Shown one piece after another: positions 1-9,311 of a stretch of 47,790 bases of DNA; the first letter of the stretch is position 1, and each line of letters opens with the position of its first letter. Origin of the DNA: Ruminococcaceae bacterium OttesenSCG-928-L11 (GTDB lineage Bacteria; Bacillota; Clostridia; Oscillospirales; Ruminococcaceae); NCBI GenBank assembly GCA_030265885.1, contig JAJDGX010000003.1, forward strand, positions 1-47,790. The letters are read 5' to 3'. The notes below the pieces were generated by a model. The model ran no database searches. It worked only from the letters and a program-made list of their open reading frames with translations, and was not told the DNA's origin. The position numbers were made by a program, and so were the translations under genes.

Positions 1-1
1 C

Positions 2-526
2 CCGGAATATGAGCACCTCCTCGGCCAGATGGCGGAGGGGGACACTGTCGCGCTGGAAGCCCTGTACAACCGCACAAAATCCGCCGTGTATGGCTTTGCC
101 CTCTCGATTGTGAAAAATCCCCAGGAGGCGGAGGACATCATGCAGGACACCTATATCCGGCTGTTTCAATCTGCCGGGGGGTATCGCGCCCAGGGGAAGC
201 CCATGGCGTGGATTTTGACGATTGTGCGCAACCTGGCCCTGATGCGGCTGCGGGACGGCAAGAAGGCCGCGCCGCCCATCGACGAAATGCCGACCCTGAG
301 CGACGGGCAGGATTTCACCGAGGGCAGCATCGACCGGATGGTTTTGCGCACGGCGCTGGCCCATCTGTCGGAGGAGGAGCGGCAGATTGTGATGCTCCAC
401 AGTGTGGCAGGGCTCAAGCATCGGGAAATCGGCGAAATCATGCAGATTCCCCTATCCACCACCTTATCCAAATATCGGCGGGCATTGGCCAAGCTGAAAA
501 ATCTGATAAAGGAGGAGACAGCATGA
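2..526 (+). CDS. ECF-type RNA polymerase sigma-70 family factor (5' end probably outside window)
   Basis: Region 2/4 motifs ([60 protein letters not shown]). Frame is open to the window edge upstream of Met29; stop overlaps next start (ATGA). Confidence 0.9.
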   Translation, partial: PEYEHLLGQMAEGDTVALEALYNRTKSAVYGFALSIVKNPQEAEDIMQDTYIRLFQSAGGYRAQGKPMAWILTIVRNLALMRLRDGKKAAPPIDEMPTLSDGQDFTEGSIDRMVLRTALAHLSEEERQIVMLHSVAGLKHREIGEIMQIPLSTTLSKYRRALAKLKNLIKEETA

Positions 527-2178
527 AGGAATCCAACCAGCTTTTGGAACAGCGCATCAAGCGCGCCGTTGAAACATCCACCCCCGACGTGTTGCCCGCT
601 GTTCTCCTGGAAATAGAGCGGCAAAAGGGGAATCCGACCGGCCCCGACGCCGCTGCCGTGTTGCCCTTCCCCACGGCGAGGCCCCGGAAATGGGTGCAGT
701 GGGCCGGAGGAATCGCCGCCATGCTGGCGCTGATTGTAGGGCTCGCCTTTGGGCATGGGTACTTTGCGCCGGATTCCATCATCAACCTGGATGTGAACCC
801 CAGCATTGAGCTGACCGTCAACCGGATGGAAAAGGTGCTGAACGCCACGCCTCTCAATGAGGATGCCGGGGTGATTCTGGCGGAGATGAACCTGAAAAAC
901 ACCGATCTCAATGTGGCGGTCAACGCCATCATCGGCTCTATGGTGAAAAATGGGTATCTCAGCGAAATCAAGAACTCCATCCTGATTTCGGTGGACAGCA
1001 GTGACTTCAAAAAGGGGACACAGCTGCAGCAGCGGCTTTCCAACGACATCAACAGCCTGCTGAGCGCCTATTCGCTGGACGGGGCCGTGCTCAGCCAGAC
1101 GGTGTCGGAGGATGATCGGCTGAAGGCGCTGGCCCGACAGTATGGGATTTCTCTGGGCAAGGCGGCGCTGGTGGATCTGCTGGTCAGCCAGGACGAGACG
1201 CTGCGGTTCTCCGATATCGCGCCCCTGTCCATCAACGACATCAACCTGCTTATCGCAGCCCGCCAGGCAAACTTGCAGGGCGTGGAGGCCTCCGGCCAAG
1301 CCAGTGCGGGGTCGTACATCGGCGAGGCCCAGGCAAAGGCCATTGCTCTGGCCCAGGCAGGTGTGGAGGAAAGCGCACTGCTGTCCATACAGGTGAAGCT
1401 GGACTACGACGACGGGCAGATGATTTACGACATTGAACTGGCCGATGGGGCTGCGGAATACGAATATGAAATTGACGCGGCCACCGGAGCGATTTTGAAA
1501 TACGACTACAAGGCGAAGACCTCCCCTGCCGTGCCCGCTCAGCCGGAGGCGGATGGAGCGGAGACGAAGCCTTCGGATAAGGCAGAAGCCACCCCCGCTC
1601 CCACCCCGGCAAAGCCGGAGGAGGAGACGGTGACCCCGCCCAACTCATCTGCCGGGTACATCGGCGAGGGCAGCGCCAAGGCAGCCGCGTTGAACCATGC
1701 AGGCTTATCCGAGGATGGGGTTCGCATTGTCAAGCTGGTGCGATACAAAAAGCAGGGACGCATGCTGTACGACATTATCTTCCTGACGACTGCCACCAAG
1801 TATTCCTATGAAATCGATGCCCTGACGGGGGATGTGCTGGCGTTTTATACCCATGCGATTCGCGGCGGCGACGGGTCTCGGGATGACGGCGCGGATGATG
1901 GCGACGACGATTATGAGGACAGCTCGGAGTGGGAGGATGACGATGACAAGGATCGGGATGCCTCCTCCGCTTCTCTGATTGGCGGCGCGCGGGCCAAGGC
2001 GATCGCACTGGATCACGCCGGTGTTCCCGCCGGTTCTGAGGAGAAATACAAAAGCGACCTGGACAACGACAACAACCGGATGATCTATGAGATTGAGTTT
2101 CGATATGGCGAGATGGAGTACGAGTATGAAATCGACGCCGAAACCGGTGAGATTCTCTGGTGGGACACGGACGACTGA
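523..2178 (+). CDS. RsgI-like anti-sigma factor with one TM segment and three C-terminal PepSY-like domains
   Basis: ATG at 523 after GGAGGAG and overlapping the sigma stop; [15 protein letters not shown] followed by [14 protein letters not shown]; three repeats of the type [14 protein letters not shown]....YDIEL....[13 protein letters not shown]. The track ORF starting at 208 is extended upstream artefactually. Confidence 0.82.
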   Translation: MKESNQLLEQRIKRAVETSTPDVLPAVLLEIERQKGNPTGPDAAAVLPFPTARPRKWVQWAGGIAAMLALIVGLAFGHGYFAPDSIINLDVNPSIELTVNRMEKVLNATPLNEDAGVILAEMNLKNTDLNVAVNAIIGSMVKNGYLSEIKNSILISVDSSDFKKGTQLQQRLSNDINSLLSAYSLDGAVLSQTVSEDDRLKALARQYGISLGKAALVDLLVSQDETLRFSDIAPLSINDINLLIAARQANLQGVEASGQASAGSYIGEAQAKAIALAQAGVEESALLSIQVKLDYDDGQMIYDIELADGAAEYEYEIDAATGAILKYDYKAKTSPAVPAQPEADGAETKPSDKAEATPAPTPAKPEEETVTPPNSSAGYIGEGSAKAAALNHAGLSEDGVRIVKLVRYKKQGRMLYDIIFLTTATKYSYEIDALTGDVLAFYTHAIRGGDGSRDDGADDGDDDYEDSSEWEDDDDKDRDASSASLIGGARAKAIALDHAGVPAGSEEKYKSDLDNDNNRMIYEIEFRYGEMEYEYEIDAETGEILWWDTDD

Positions 2179-2204
2179 TCCGGGATAAAGCCCGATACAA
2201 AAGG

Positions 2205-2249
2205 AAAGAAACAACGTTTGCTAACCGCATTAGCAAACGTTGTTTCTTT
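2205..2249. terminator. Bidirectional intrinsic terminator-like perfect inverted repeat
   Basis: AAAGAAACAACGTTTGCTAA-CCGCA-TTAGCAAACGTTGTTTCTTT, 20-bp perfect arms after the stop at 2178. Confidence 0.8.
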
Positions 2250-2260
2250 TATGGGCAGAA

Positions 2261-2294
2261 AAAGAGCGCCGACTCCATGGGAGTGGCGCTCTTT
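2261..2294 (-). terminator. Terminator hairpin downstream of the cold-shock gene
   Basis: AAAGAGCGCC...GGCGCTCTTT inverted repeat; T-run on the minus strand. Confidence 0.7.
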
Positions 2295-2306
2295 GCTGTG
2301 TCGCAC

Positions 2307-2519
2307 TTAGATAACGGAAACGTTGACAGCGCGCAGCTTGGAGCTGTTCTTAGGATCCTGCTCGGTTTCGAACTGAACCTTGTCACCCTCGTTGAGGGTT
2401 TTGTAGCCTTCAGACTGGATAGCGGAGAAATGCACGAACACGTCCTCGCTGCCGTCGTCGTTGGTGATAAAGCCAAAGCCTTTTTCAGAGTTGAACCATT
2501 TTACTGTACCGGTATTCAT
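2307..2519 (-). CDS. Cold-shock protein (CspA family)
   Basis: [38 protein letters not shown]1/RNP2 motifs; RBS GGGAGG upstream of the ATG at 2519. Confidence 0.96.
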   Translation of the reverse strand: MNTGTVKWFNSEKGFGFITNDDGSEDVFVHFSAIQSEGYKTLNEGDKVQFETEQDPKNSSKLRAVNVSVI

Positions 2520-3045
2520 AACAGGTACCTCCCAAATTGATATTTGCATTCCTAACCGCACAAAAAATCACATGTTTGTGTAAACCATTAAATGAATCCA
2601 ATGACTTACAAAAACATGTGAGGCAATGTAACATTTAGAATACAAGAGTTAGTTTAGCATGGATTTACCGAATTGTCAACACTTAAATTTAGAAATATTT
2701 GCCCTGTGCTTGGCGGCGGCAGATTTCTCTTCCTTTCGGTGTGCAAACCCGCTGGAGGGCAACCGGAGATTTGTATATTCATTCAGGTTTTCGGGGTGAA
2801 ATCTGCAAATTGCCCCAAAATGCGGCCGAAGGGCCGGAAAAGTTGATGCTTCCATACGATTTTGACGCGGTGCTCTGGCAAATCCATAAAATGTATTGCG
2901 TTTTGATGGCTGATACGGTATACTATATAAATCGCGATTGTAGGTTTATACACTGTTTTGTCGGCAAAAGCTTGCAAGACCCTGTATATTCATGCAGTGA
3001 CTGTTCCATTTCGAATCAGTGGAAATAAGAAGGAGACGAAGCACT

Positions 3046-3849
3046 ATGAATCGTATGAAACTCGTGAAACTAAAGAAGCTGTTGGCTGTTCTTTTGTGTG
3101 CTGTTTTGCTGCCCGGTATTGTGGGCTGCTCCCAGCAGAGCGCCGCAAGCCCCATCACCTCCGCCGCCGACCTGGTCGGACGCAAAATTGCTGTGCAGGA
3201 GGGCACCACCGGCGACGTGTATGTGACCGACGAAATCGAAGGCTCCCAGGTAACCCGCTTTAAGAAGGCCACCGACGCCGCTATGGAGCTTCTCAACAGC
3301 CGCGTGGACGCCGTTGTCATCGATGAACTGCCCGCCAAACGGCTGGTTGCCGCCAACGAGGGCAAGCTGAAAATTTTGGATGTGGCTCTCACCACCGAGC
3401 AGTACGCCATCGCCCTGGACAAAGGGCAGGAGGAACTGCTGGGCCAAATCAATGCCGCTATCGACGAACTGCGGGCCGAGGGCGTGATTGACACTTTGTT
3501 TGATATCTTTATTTCCGGTGAGGATCTGGAGATTCCCGCTGTGCCGGAGTACACCGCCGACGGCGTTATCATTATGGGTACAAACGCCGAGTTCGAGCCC
3601 TTTGAGTATCGGGACGACAACAACGAAATCACCGGCTTTGACGTATGGATGGCCAAGCACATCGCCGCCAAGCTAGGTAAAACCCTGGAAATCAACGACA
3701 TGGCCTTTGACTCTTTGATTGCCGCTGTCAACTCCGGCAAGGTGGATTTTGTGGCCGCCGGTATGACCGCCAACGACGAGCGCCGCCAGAACGTCGACTT
3801 TACCCAGGACTATTTTGAATCCAGCCAGGTTATCATTGTAAGGCAGTAA
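3046..3849 (+). CDS. Amino-acid ABC transporter substrate-binding lipoprotein, apparently circularly permuted
   Basis: RBS AGGAG, signal peptide with lipobox IVGC; SBP_bac_3-type motifs present but the second half (LVGRKIAVQEGTTGD...VDAVVIDELPA) precedes the first half (VIIMGTNAEFEPFEYRDDNNEITGFDV...VDFVAAGMTANDERRQNVDFTQDYFESSQVIIVRQ). Confidence 0.88.
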   Translation: MNRMKLVKLKKLLAVLLCAVLLPGIVGCSQQSAASPITSAADLVGRKIAVQEGTTGDVYVTDEIEGSQVTRFKKATDAAMELLNSRVDAVVIDELPAKRLVAANEGKLKILDVALTTEQYAIALDKGQEELLGQINAAIDELRAEGVIDTLFDIFISGEDLEIPAVPEYTADGVIIMGTNAEFEPFEYRDDNNEITGFDVWMAKHIAAKLGKTLEINDMAFDSLIAAVNSGKVDFVAAGMTANDERRQNVDFTQDYFESSQVIIVRQ

Positions 3850-3891
3850 CGGTGCGTATCCCACCAATCAACAGGAACAGGAGGCGGCAGA

Positions 3892-4581
3892 GTGTCGATA
3901 TTCGATAAATTTTACCAGGCGTTTTTCGCAAGCCAGCGCTATCTCCTGTATCTGGAAGGGCTTGGCATTACACTGGCTATTACGGCGTGCTCCATTGTGC
4001 TGGGCACCGTGCTGGGAATTGTCGCGTCGCTGATGAAGCTGTCGGAGTGGAAAATTGGGCGGTTGAAGCTGCCCCAGCTTATCGCCACAGTTTACATCGA
4101 CGTCATTCGGGGCACACCGGTTATGGTGCAGCTTCTGATTATGTACATGGTGGTGTTTACCTCCCCCAGCACCAGCAAGGTCTTTGTCTCGATTATGGCG
4201 TTTGGGATAAACTCCGGCGCCTATATCGCCGAAATCATCCGCGCCGGCATTATGGCGGTGGATCCCGGACAGATGGAGGCGGGGCGCTCCCTAGGGCTTT
4301 CCAAGGGACAGACCATGCAGCATATCATTTTGCCCCAGGCGGTCAAGAACATCCTGCCCACCTATGCCAATGAGTTTATTGTGCTGATAAAGGAAACTGC
4401 TGTTGTCGGCTACATCGGCCTGCAGGATCTGACAAAAATGAGTTCCACCATCACCAGCCGTACATACGAGGCCATGATGCCATTGCTGATTATCGCGGCA
4501 ATATACCTGATGCTGACTATGGGGCTGTCCCGCCTCTTTGGTTGGATGGAGAGGAGGCTGCGGCGCAGTGATCGAGGTTAA
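3892..4581 (+). CDS. Polar amino-acid ABC transporter permease
   Basis: GTG start after GGAGG; membrane protein with EAA-loop motif [43 protein letters not shown]. Confidence 0.95.
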   Translation: MSIFDKFYQAFFASQRYLLYLEGLGITLAITACSIVLGTVLGIVASLMKLSEWKIGRLKLPQLIATVYIDVIRGTPVMVQLLIMYMVVFTSPSTSKVFVSIMAFGINSGAYIAEIIRAGIMAVDPGQMEAGRSLGLSKGQTMQHIILPQAVKNILPTYANEFIVLIKETAVVGYIGLQDLTKMSSTITSRTYEAMMPLLIIAAIYLMLTMGLSRLFGWMERRLRRSDRG

Positions 4582-5290
4582 GGCTCTCAGCAAGCAATTC
4601 GGGGACAATCTTGTGCTGAACAACATCAACGAGCACATCCGACCGGGAGAAAAGGTTGTCGTCATTGGGCCGTCCGGCTCGGGAAAAAGCACGTTTTTGC
4701 GCTGTTTGAATCTGCTGGAGACGCCCACTAAGGGCGATATCTATCTGAGTGGACAGTGCATCACCGCAAAGGATGTGGACATCAATCGCATCCGCCAGAA
4801 AATGGGGATGGTGTTCCAGAACTTCAACCTGTTCCCCCATCTCAGCGTTATGCAGAACATCACCCTGGCCCCCATGAAGCTTCTGGGACTCAACGAACAG
4901 CAGGCAAAGGAGGAGGCTCTCGCCCTGCTGCGACGGGTGGGGTTGGAGGATAAGGCAGACGCCTATCCGGCCCAGATATCCGGCGGGCAGAAGCAGCGCA
5001 TCGCCATCATCCGCGCCCTTGCCATGAAGCCGGAACTGATGCTGTTTGACGAGCCCACCAGCGCCCTTGACCCGGAGATGGTCGGCGAGGTGCTGGCTGT
5101 TATGAAGGAACTTGCCACCTCCGGTATGACTATGGTGGTGGTCACCCATGAAATGGGCTTTGCCCGGGAAGTGGGCAGCCGGATTCTCTTTATGGATGAG
5201 GGAATCATTCTGGAGCAGAACACCCCGGCCGAGTTTTTTGCCAATCCGCAAAACGAGCGCACAAAGGATTTTCTCGACAAGGTGCTGTAG
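4568..5290 (+). CDS. Polar amino-acid ABC transporter ATP-binding protein
   Basis: GTG start at 4568 overlapping the permease; Walker [10 protein letters not shown], signature ISGGQKQR, Walker [15 protein letters not shown]. Confidence 0.96.
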   Translation: MIEVKALSKQFGDNLVLNNINEHIRPGEKVVVIGPSGSGKSTFLRCLNLLETPTKGDIYLSGQCITAKDVDINRIRQKMGMVFQNFNLFPHLSVMQNITLAPMKLLGLNEQQAKEEALALLRRVGLEDKADAYPAQISGGQKQRIAIIRALAMKPELMLFDEPTSALDPEMVGEVLAVMKELATSGMTMVVVTHEMGFAREVGSRILFMDEGIILEQNTPAEFFANPQNERTKDFLDKVL

Positions 5291-5345
5291 AAATTCCGGC
5301 GCAATGAACCTCCCCGCTGCAAGCAGACGGGGTATCAAGATCACA

Positions 5346-5412
5346 AGTCCTTTTACAAAGGACTATACCGCCCCTTGGGGCGAAAGGGGAATATGGATCG
5401 CCCCAAGGGGCG
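5346..5412. repeat. Cluster of nested palindromes
   Basis: AGTCCTTT-TAC-AAAGGACT (5346-5364), CGCCCCTTGGGGCG (5369-5382) and CGCCCCAAGGGGCG (5399-5412). Confidence 0.7.
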
Positions 5413-5445
5413 GGGTGTTAGACCCTTTCGGTTCATAATAGATGC

Positions 5446-5487
5446 AAAAAAGCCCTACCGCAGAGCACATGCTGCGGTAGGGCTTTT
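5446..5487. terminator. Bidirectional terminator between convergent genes
   Basis: AAAAAGCCCTACCGCAG...CTGCGGTAGGGCTTTT. Confidence 0.85.
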
Positions 5488-5505
5488 CGTTTGTGTTGGC
5501 TGCAA

Positions 5506-6039
5506 TCAGGCGCTGAAGAGGCCTTCCTTGGCTGCCTCTTCGGTGGTGCGCATGCCCCGGGCCACTACGGCCAGGCCGTCTATGAGCACCTCAAGGGAAC
5601 TGGCAATGGCCATGAAGGCATCCACCGGCAGCTGCAAAAAGGTCTCGGGGGGATAGCTGTGGCGGATGACGGTCGCATCCCGGCAGCACAGCGCTCCGCT
5701 TTCCCGCAGCAGCCCCAGGGAGCCCAGAATCAGGCGGCGGTTGCAGTAGCCGCACGCCTTTTCCAATTCGTCAAAGTTCTCCGGCGGAATTTGCGTAAAT
5801 ACGGTGGCTGCAATGTTTAGCACGCTGTAGGGATTTTCCTCGTCCGGATCCATATTGCGGGAAAAGAAAATCTCGAAGAGGATGTCCTGTTCGATTTTCC
5901 CCACATTCGCCACCACAACACGCAGGCTGGCCGGAAGGGCTTCCGTCTCCTCCGTCAGCTTGGTGGCGTATCCGCCCGAATCAAACCCCGCCTGCAGATC
6001 CCTGAAAAAATCCGATTGAAAGCTGTCTGTCTTTTCCAC
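5506..6039 (-). CDS. YbjN-like/chaperone-like hypothetical protein, last gene of the CIS operon
   Basis: GTG start after GGAGAGA; overall pattern ILFEIFFSRN..YSVLNIAATVF..IPPENFDELEKACGYCNRRLILGSLGLLRESGALCCRDATVIR resembles YbjN-type folds (by eye only). Confidence 0.55.
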   Translation of the reverse strand: MEKTDSFQSDFFRDLQAGFDSGGYATKLTEETEALPASLRVVVANVGKIEQDILFEIFFSRNMDPDEENPYSVLNIAATVFTQIPPENFDELEKACGYCNRRLILGSLGLLRESGALCCRDATVIRHSYPPETFLQLPVDAFMAIASSLEVLIDGLAVVARGMRTTEEAAKEGLFSA

Positions 6040-6132
6040 TGTGGACGTCTCTCCTTTTGTGGCTTCCGCATTTTTCTATAGTATACCACTATTGGGGCCG
6101 ATGATACAATCCACCGGGGCGGCAAATTTGCA

Positions 6133-8154
6133 TCAGGCGGAGGTTTGCTGCTGCTGTTGCTTTTGCTCCCGCTCGGCCTTTTGCTTTTCCATGGCCTCCT
6201 TGGTGCGGGAAATCTGCTTTTTCAGCGCTCTGTCCTTGCCGCGATAGCCCAGGGCCTTGGCGATGGCCTCTTCGCTGGGCAGGGCGGATGCCACCTCGTC
6301 CTCATTCTGCGCCCCTGCCAGCTTTTGCTTGATCTTGTCCACATCAAAACCGAAGGCATCGAGGATGGGGGCCGTTTTCTCAATCTGGGACGGATCCCGC
6401 ATCATGAGGACGTATTTGGAGATGATGGCGGTGTGAATGCCCGCGTCGCCCTTGGAGTTGCCCGCTATGCTGCGGCTGATGGCCGCCTTGAGCTCGGACT
6501 GTGTGTAGCGCGTCTTTTTGCCGTCGGCCCGGGTTTCCTGGTCGCGGACTTCGTTCATACGGGCCCGGGTTTTGGCGTGGGCTTCGTCCAGCGTGACTGC
6601 CGATTCCCGGCCGTTTTCGTCGGAGAGGGCCGAGAATTCCTGGTTGATGCGCTCCTTTTGGGCCTTGCCGTCATAGTGGCTCTGTATTGCGTTGGTGACC
6701 AGCTTGTTGCCGAATTTCAGGCCGGAGGCCACCTTGCCGCCGATGCCGCTGGCACCCGCCATATCCGCCACGCCGCCCATGACGTCCAAGCCGGAATCCA
6801 CCATGGTGGATACGGCCTGCCTGCGGTCGTGCTCCTTGGCGTTGATGCCCATGCCCACCATGTTGTGCAGCCGCTTGTCGCTGTAGTCCTCGGTGGATTT
6901 TTGGGTGCTGTCGTACCCCTCCTGCACCTTTTTCATGTTCTTGATGTCCTTGGAGGTGCTGGCGATGTCAAAGCCCGCCTTGACGCCCTTTACAATGGCG
7001 CTGCCGGTGGAAAGGCCGCCGCCGATGGCCCCCAGCGCGGGGTGGAAGCCCTTGACGCCCTCAAACATGGTGGCGCCGCCGTCCAGCACCTTGCCGAAGG
7101 TATCCATGGCAAAGCTTTCTTCCTTCAGGACATCGTCCCGCTTTTCGCTGTCGTTGTTTTTCACGTGGTCGTAGACGCCCTTGCCCGCGTCGTAAATCGA
7201 TTTGCCGCCCTTGATAAACCCGCCGACAACGGGGATTTTCCCGGCCAGGTCAAAGCCCTTCTCCGTGATCTCCTCGGAGTTGTCCTTGAGCATGTCCTTG
7301 GCCTTGTCGCCGGTGGAGCGGGTGTCGTCGGAGTAGATGCCCAGGGCGTCCTTCAGGCCCAGGCTCTCCATGATTTCGTTGGAGGCGTTGTCGAGATTTT
7401 CCCGGCGCTGCCGTTTCTTTTCCTGCGCCTTGGCCTTCGATTCCTTTGTGCCCACATTTTCTCTGATTTTGCGCTTGACATCCACGACCTTATCCGCCGC
7501 GTTTTCCTTTAGTTCATGAACCTTTTCCTTGCCCCACTCCTTGGCCTTGGTGGCTTTTTCGCCCAGCCATTCCTTGCCGTCCTTCAGCTTTTGCTGGGCG
7601 GCGCTCAGCCACTTTTTGGGGCCGCCCTGTACCGGCATGGATGCCACAGGGGACGAAAACGCCGACGCCGTGGAGATGGCGGGGCCACTGCCCACCTCTT
7701 TGCCCATGGCGGCCCTGGCCCCCTCCGCGTCCGCCCGGGACTCAAAGGAGGGATCCTGCACCGCCGCGCCTGCCGCCGCCTTTGGCATGTGTCCCTTTGC
7801 CTGGGACACCACGTGGGACAGCTCGTGGCCCAGCAGCTCCTGGCCTTCTCGGGAGCCCGGGGAGAAGGCGCCCGTGTCAAAGCCCACCTGGTTGCCCTGT
7901 GTCAGGGCGTTGAAGCCCTTTGCCCCGATCTCCGGGCTCTCGAACAGCTTCAATCCGCTGAAATCAGCGCGGAAGGATCCCTCCATCTTCTGGCGGATCT
8001 CTCCCGGCAATTCGATGGATTTTTTCTGTGAAATCCAATCCGACAGTCCCCCGCCGGAGGGGCCCGCCTGCTTCTCTGTGCTCCGTTCCTCCACAGATGC
8101 CGCTTCCGGCAATGGCTTTGCCTTGCTCCTCAGTTCGTCCTGGTACGCCGACAT
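6133..8154 (-). CDS. DUF4157 (eCIS_core) domain protein, putative CIS-associated effector or cargo
   Basis: FRADFSGLKLFESPEIGAKGFNALTQGNQVGFDTGAFSPGSREGQELLGHELSHVVSQAKG with HExxH; RBS AAAGGAGAG. Confidence 0.88.
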   Translation of the reverse strand: MSAYQDELRSKAKPLPEAASVEERSTEKQAGPSGGGLSDWISQKKSIELPGEIRQKMEGSFRADFSGLKLFESPEIGAKGFNALTQGNQVGFDTGAFSPGSREGQELLGHELSHVVSQAKGHMPKAAAGAAVQDPSFESRADAEGARAAMGKEVGSGPAISTASAFSSPVASMPVQGGPKKWLSAAQQKLKDGKEWLGEKATKAKEWGKEKVHELKENAADKVVDVKRKIRENVGTKESKAKAQEKKRQRRENLDNASNEIMESLGLKDALGIYSDDTRSTGDKAKDMLKDNSEEITEKGFDLAGKIPVVGGFIKGGKSIYDAGKGVYDHVKNNDSEKRDDVLKEESFAMDTFGKVLDGGATMFEGVKGFHPALGAIGGGLSTGSAIVKGVKAGFDIASTSKDIKNMKKVQEGYDSTQKSTEDYSDKRLHNMVGMGINAKEHDRRQAVSTMVDSGLDVMGGVADMAGASGIGGKVASGLKFGNKLVTNAIQSHYDGKAQKERINQEFSALSDENGRESAVTLDEAHAKTRARMNEVRDQETRADGKKTRYTQSELKAAISRSIAGNSKGDAGIHTAIISKYVLMMRDPSQIEKTAPILDAFGFDVDKIKQKLAGAQNEDEVASALPSEEAIAKALGYRGKDRALKKQISRTKEAMEKQKAEREQKQQQQQTSA

Positions 8155-8192
8155 GACGCACTCTCCTTTCCCTTATGGCCTGTCGTCCGGGT

Positions 8193-9299
8193 CTATCCCA
8201 CCGTGATGTGGTCGCCGATGCTGGTGCGGTCGATGCTGGCGATTTCCGGTATGGACAGCGCGCTGTTGACATCCAGATAGCAGTGGGTGTCTGTATTGTT
8301 GCAGGTTTCCAGATAGACCACCCGGAACCGGGAGCCAATGGCGGAGTAGCTTTCTATCAGCCGCTCCAGATCCCGCTTGTCCACCGAAAGGCCCCGGCCC
8401 TCCAGATTTAGAATGACACAGAAGTCGTTGCCGCTGTCGCCGTAGAGGGTCTGGTACAGCTGCATATGGCGGGCGCTCATCCCCTCGTCGTACCACTGAA
8501 AATACTCCACAATGCGGGGCTGTATGCCCGTTGCAATCTCGATGAGAAGTTCCAGCGCGTGGCGGGTGCCCTTTCCGCCCTGAAACATATCGATGTTTTG
8601 GATGAGGTACCGCAACTGCTCCGGCGTGAAGATGTCGCCGCTGTTGTCGATGCCCAGCCAGCTTGCCAGATAGGCGACGGTGTCGTCCGGGGTGGACTGG
8701 TAATCCAGCAGCATGGGCACCTTGTCCACCTTGCGCTCCTCGTCCAGATACAGGGACTGAAACACTCCCAGGAAGCGCTCAAAGAAGGGGTTGCCCTGGT
8801 ATATTTCCGGCAGATATTCCGAGAAGGAGGCCCAGGGGAAATCCAGCCGCAGCCCCTCCAGCACGCCGTGGCCCCCGCCGGCCGACCACGCCGCCACCAG
8901 CACCCAGATGTACCGCCCCGTCAGCCCGTGGAGCAGGATATCCGTCTGGTTGACATGGCGGATGTGGGGCAGGTGGGTCATCACCTCGATTTTGGAGCGC
9001 ACCGCGACGGTGGGATCCGCCAGGTACTGCTCCAGTCGCCGGGGGGTGTCCTCGATGTATACCTCCCGGGTGTTGGAGGCCGCCACGATCACCTCCAGCT
9101 TCAGCTCCTCAAACTGGCCGGTAACCAGCAACCGATGGTAGGTCATGGCTTCGTCGCCGGTGTCAAACACAGGGGTGAGATAGGCGCCGCCGGTGTCCGG
9201 AATGGACAGGGTCATATCCCGGGCCTGCTCCAAGCCGTGGATGCATCCCCGCATCAGGGAATGGCGGAAAAAGTTGATGTACTTTTGCTCCTGCTTCAT
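8193..9299 (-). CDS. Phage tail protein I-like CIS baseplate protein
   Basis: LPEIYQGNPFFERFLGVFQSLYLDEERKVDKVPMLLDYQSTPDDTVAYLASWLGIDN...YLIQNIDMFQGGKGTRHALELLIEIATGIQP; RBS AAGGAGG. Confidence 0.85.
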   Translation of the reverse strand: MKQEQKYINFFRHSLMRGCIHGLEQARDMTLSIPDTGGAYLTPVFDTGDEAMTYHRLLVTGQFEELKLEVIVAASNTREVYIEDTPRRLEQYLADPTVAVRSKIEVMTHLPHIRHVNQTDILLHGLTGRYIWVLVAAWSAGGGHGVLEGLRLDFPWASFSEYLPEIYQGNPFFERFLGVFQSLYLDEERKVDKVPMLLDYQSTPDDTVAYLASWLGIDNSGDIFTPEQLRYLIQNIDMFQGGKGTRHALELLIEIATGIQPRIVEYFQWYDEGMSARHMQLYQTLYGDSGNDFCVILNLEGRGLSVDKRDLERLIESYSAIGSRFRVVYLETCNNTDTHCYLDVNSALSIPEIASIDRTSIGDHITVG

Positions 9300-9311
9300 T
9301 CTCCGCCCTCC

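Noticed and set aside
2699-3028. 109-aa plus-strand ORF upstream of the binding-protein gene
   Set aside because: No RBS or family resemblance; lies in the probable promoter/leader region.
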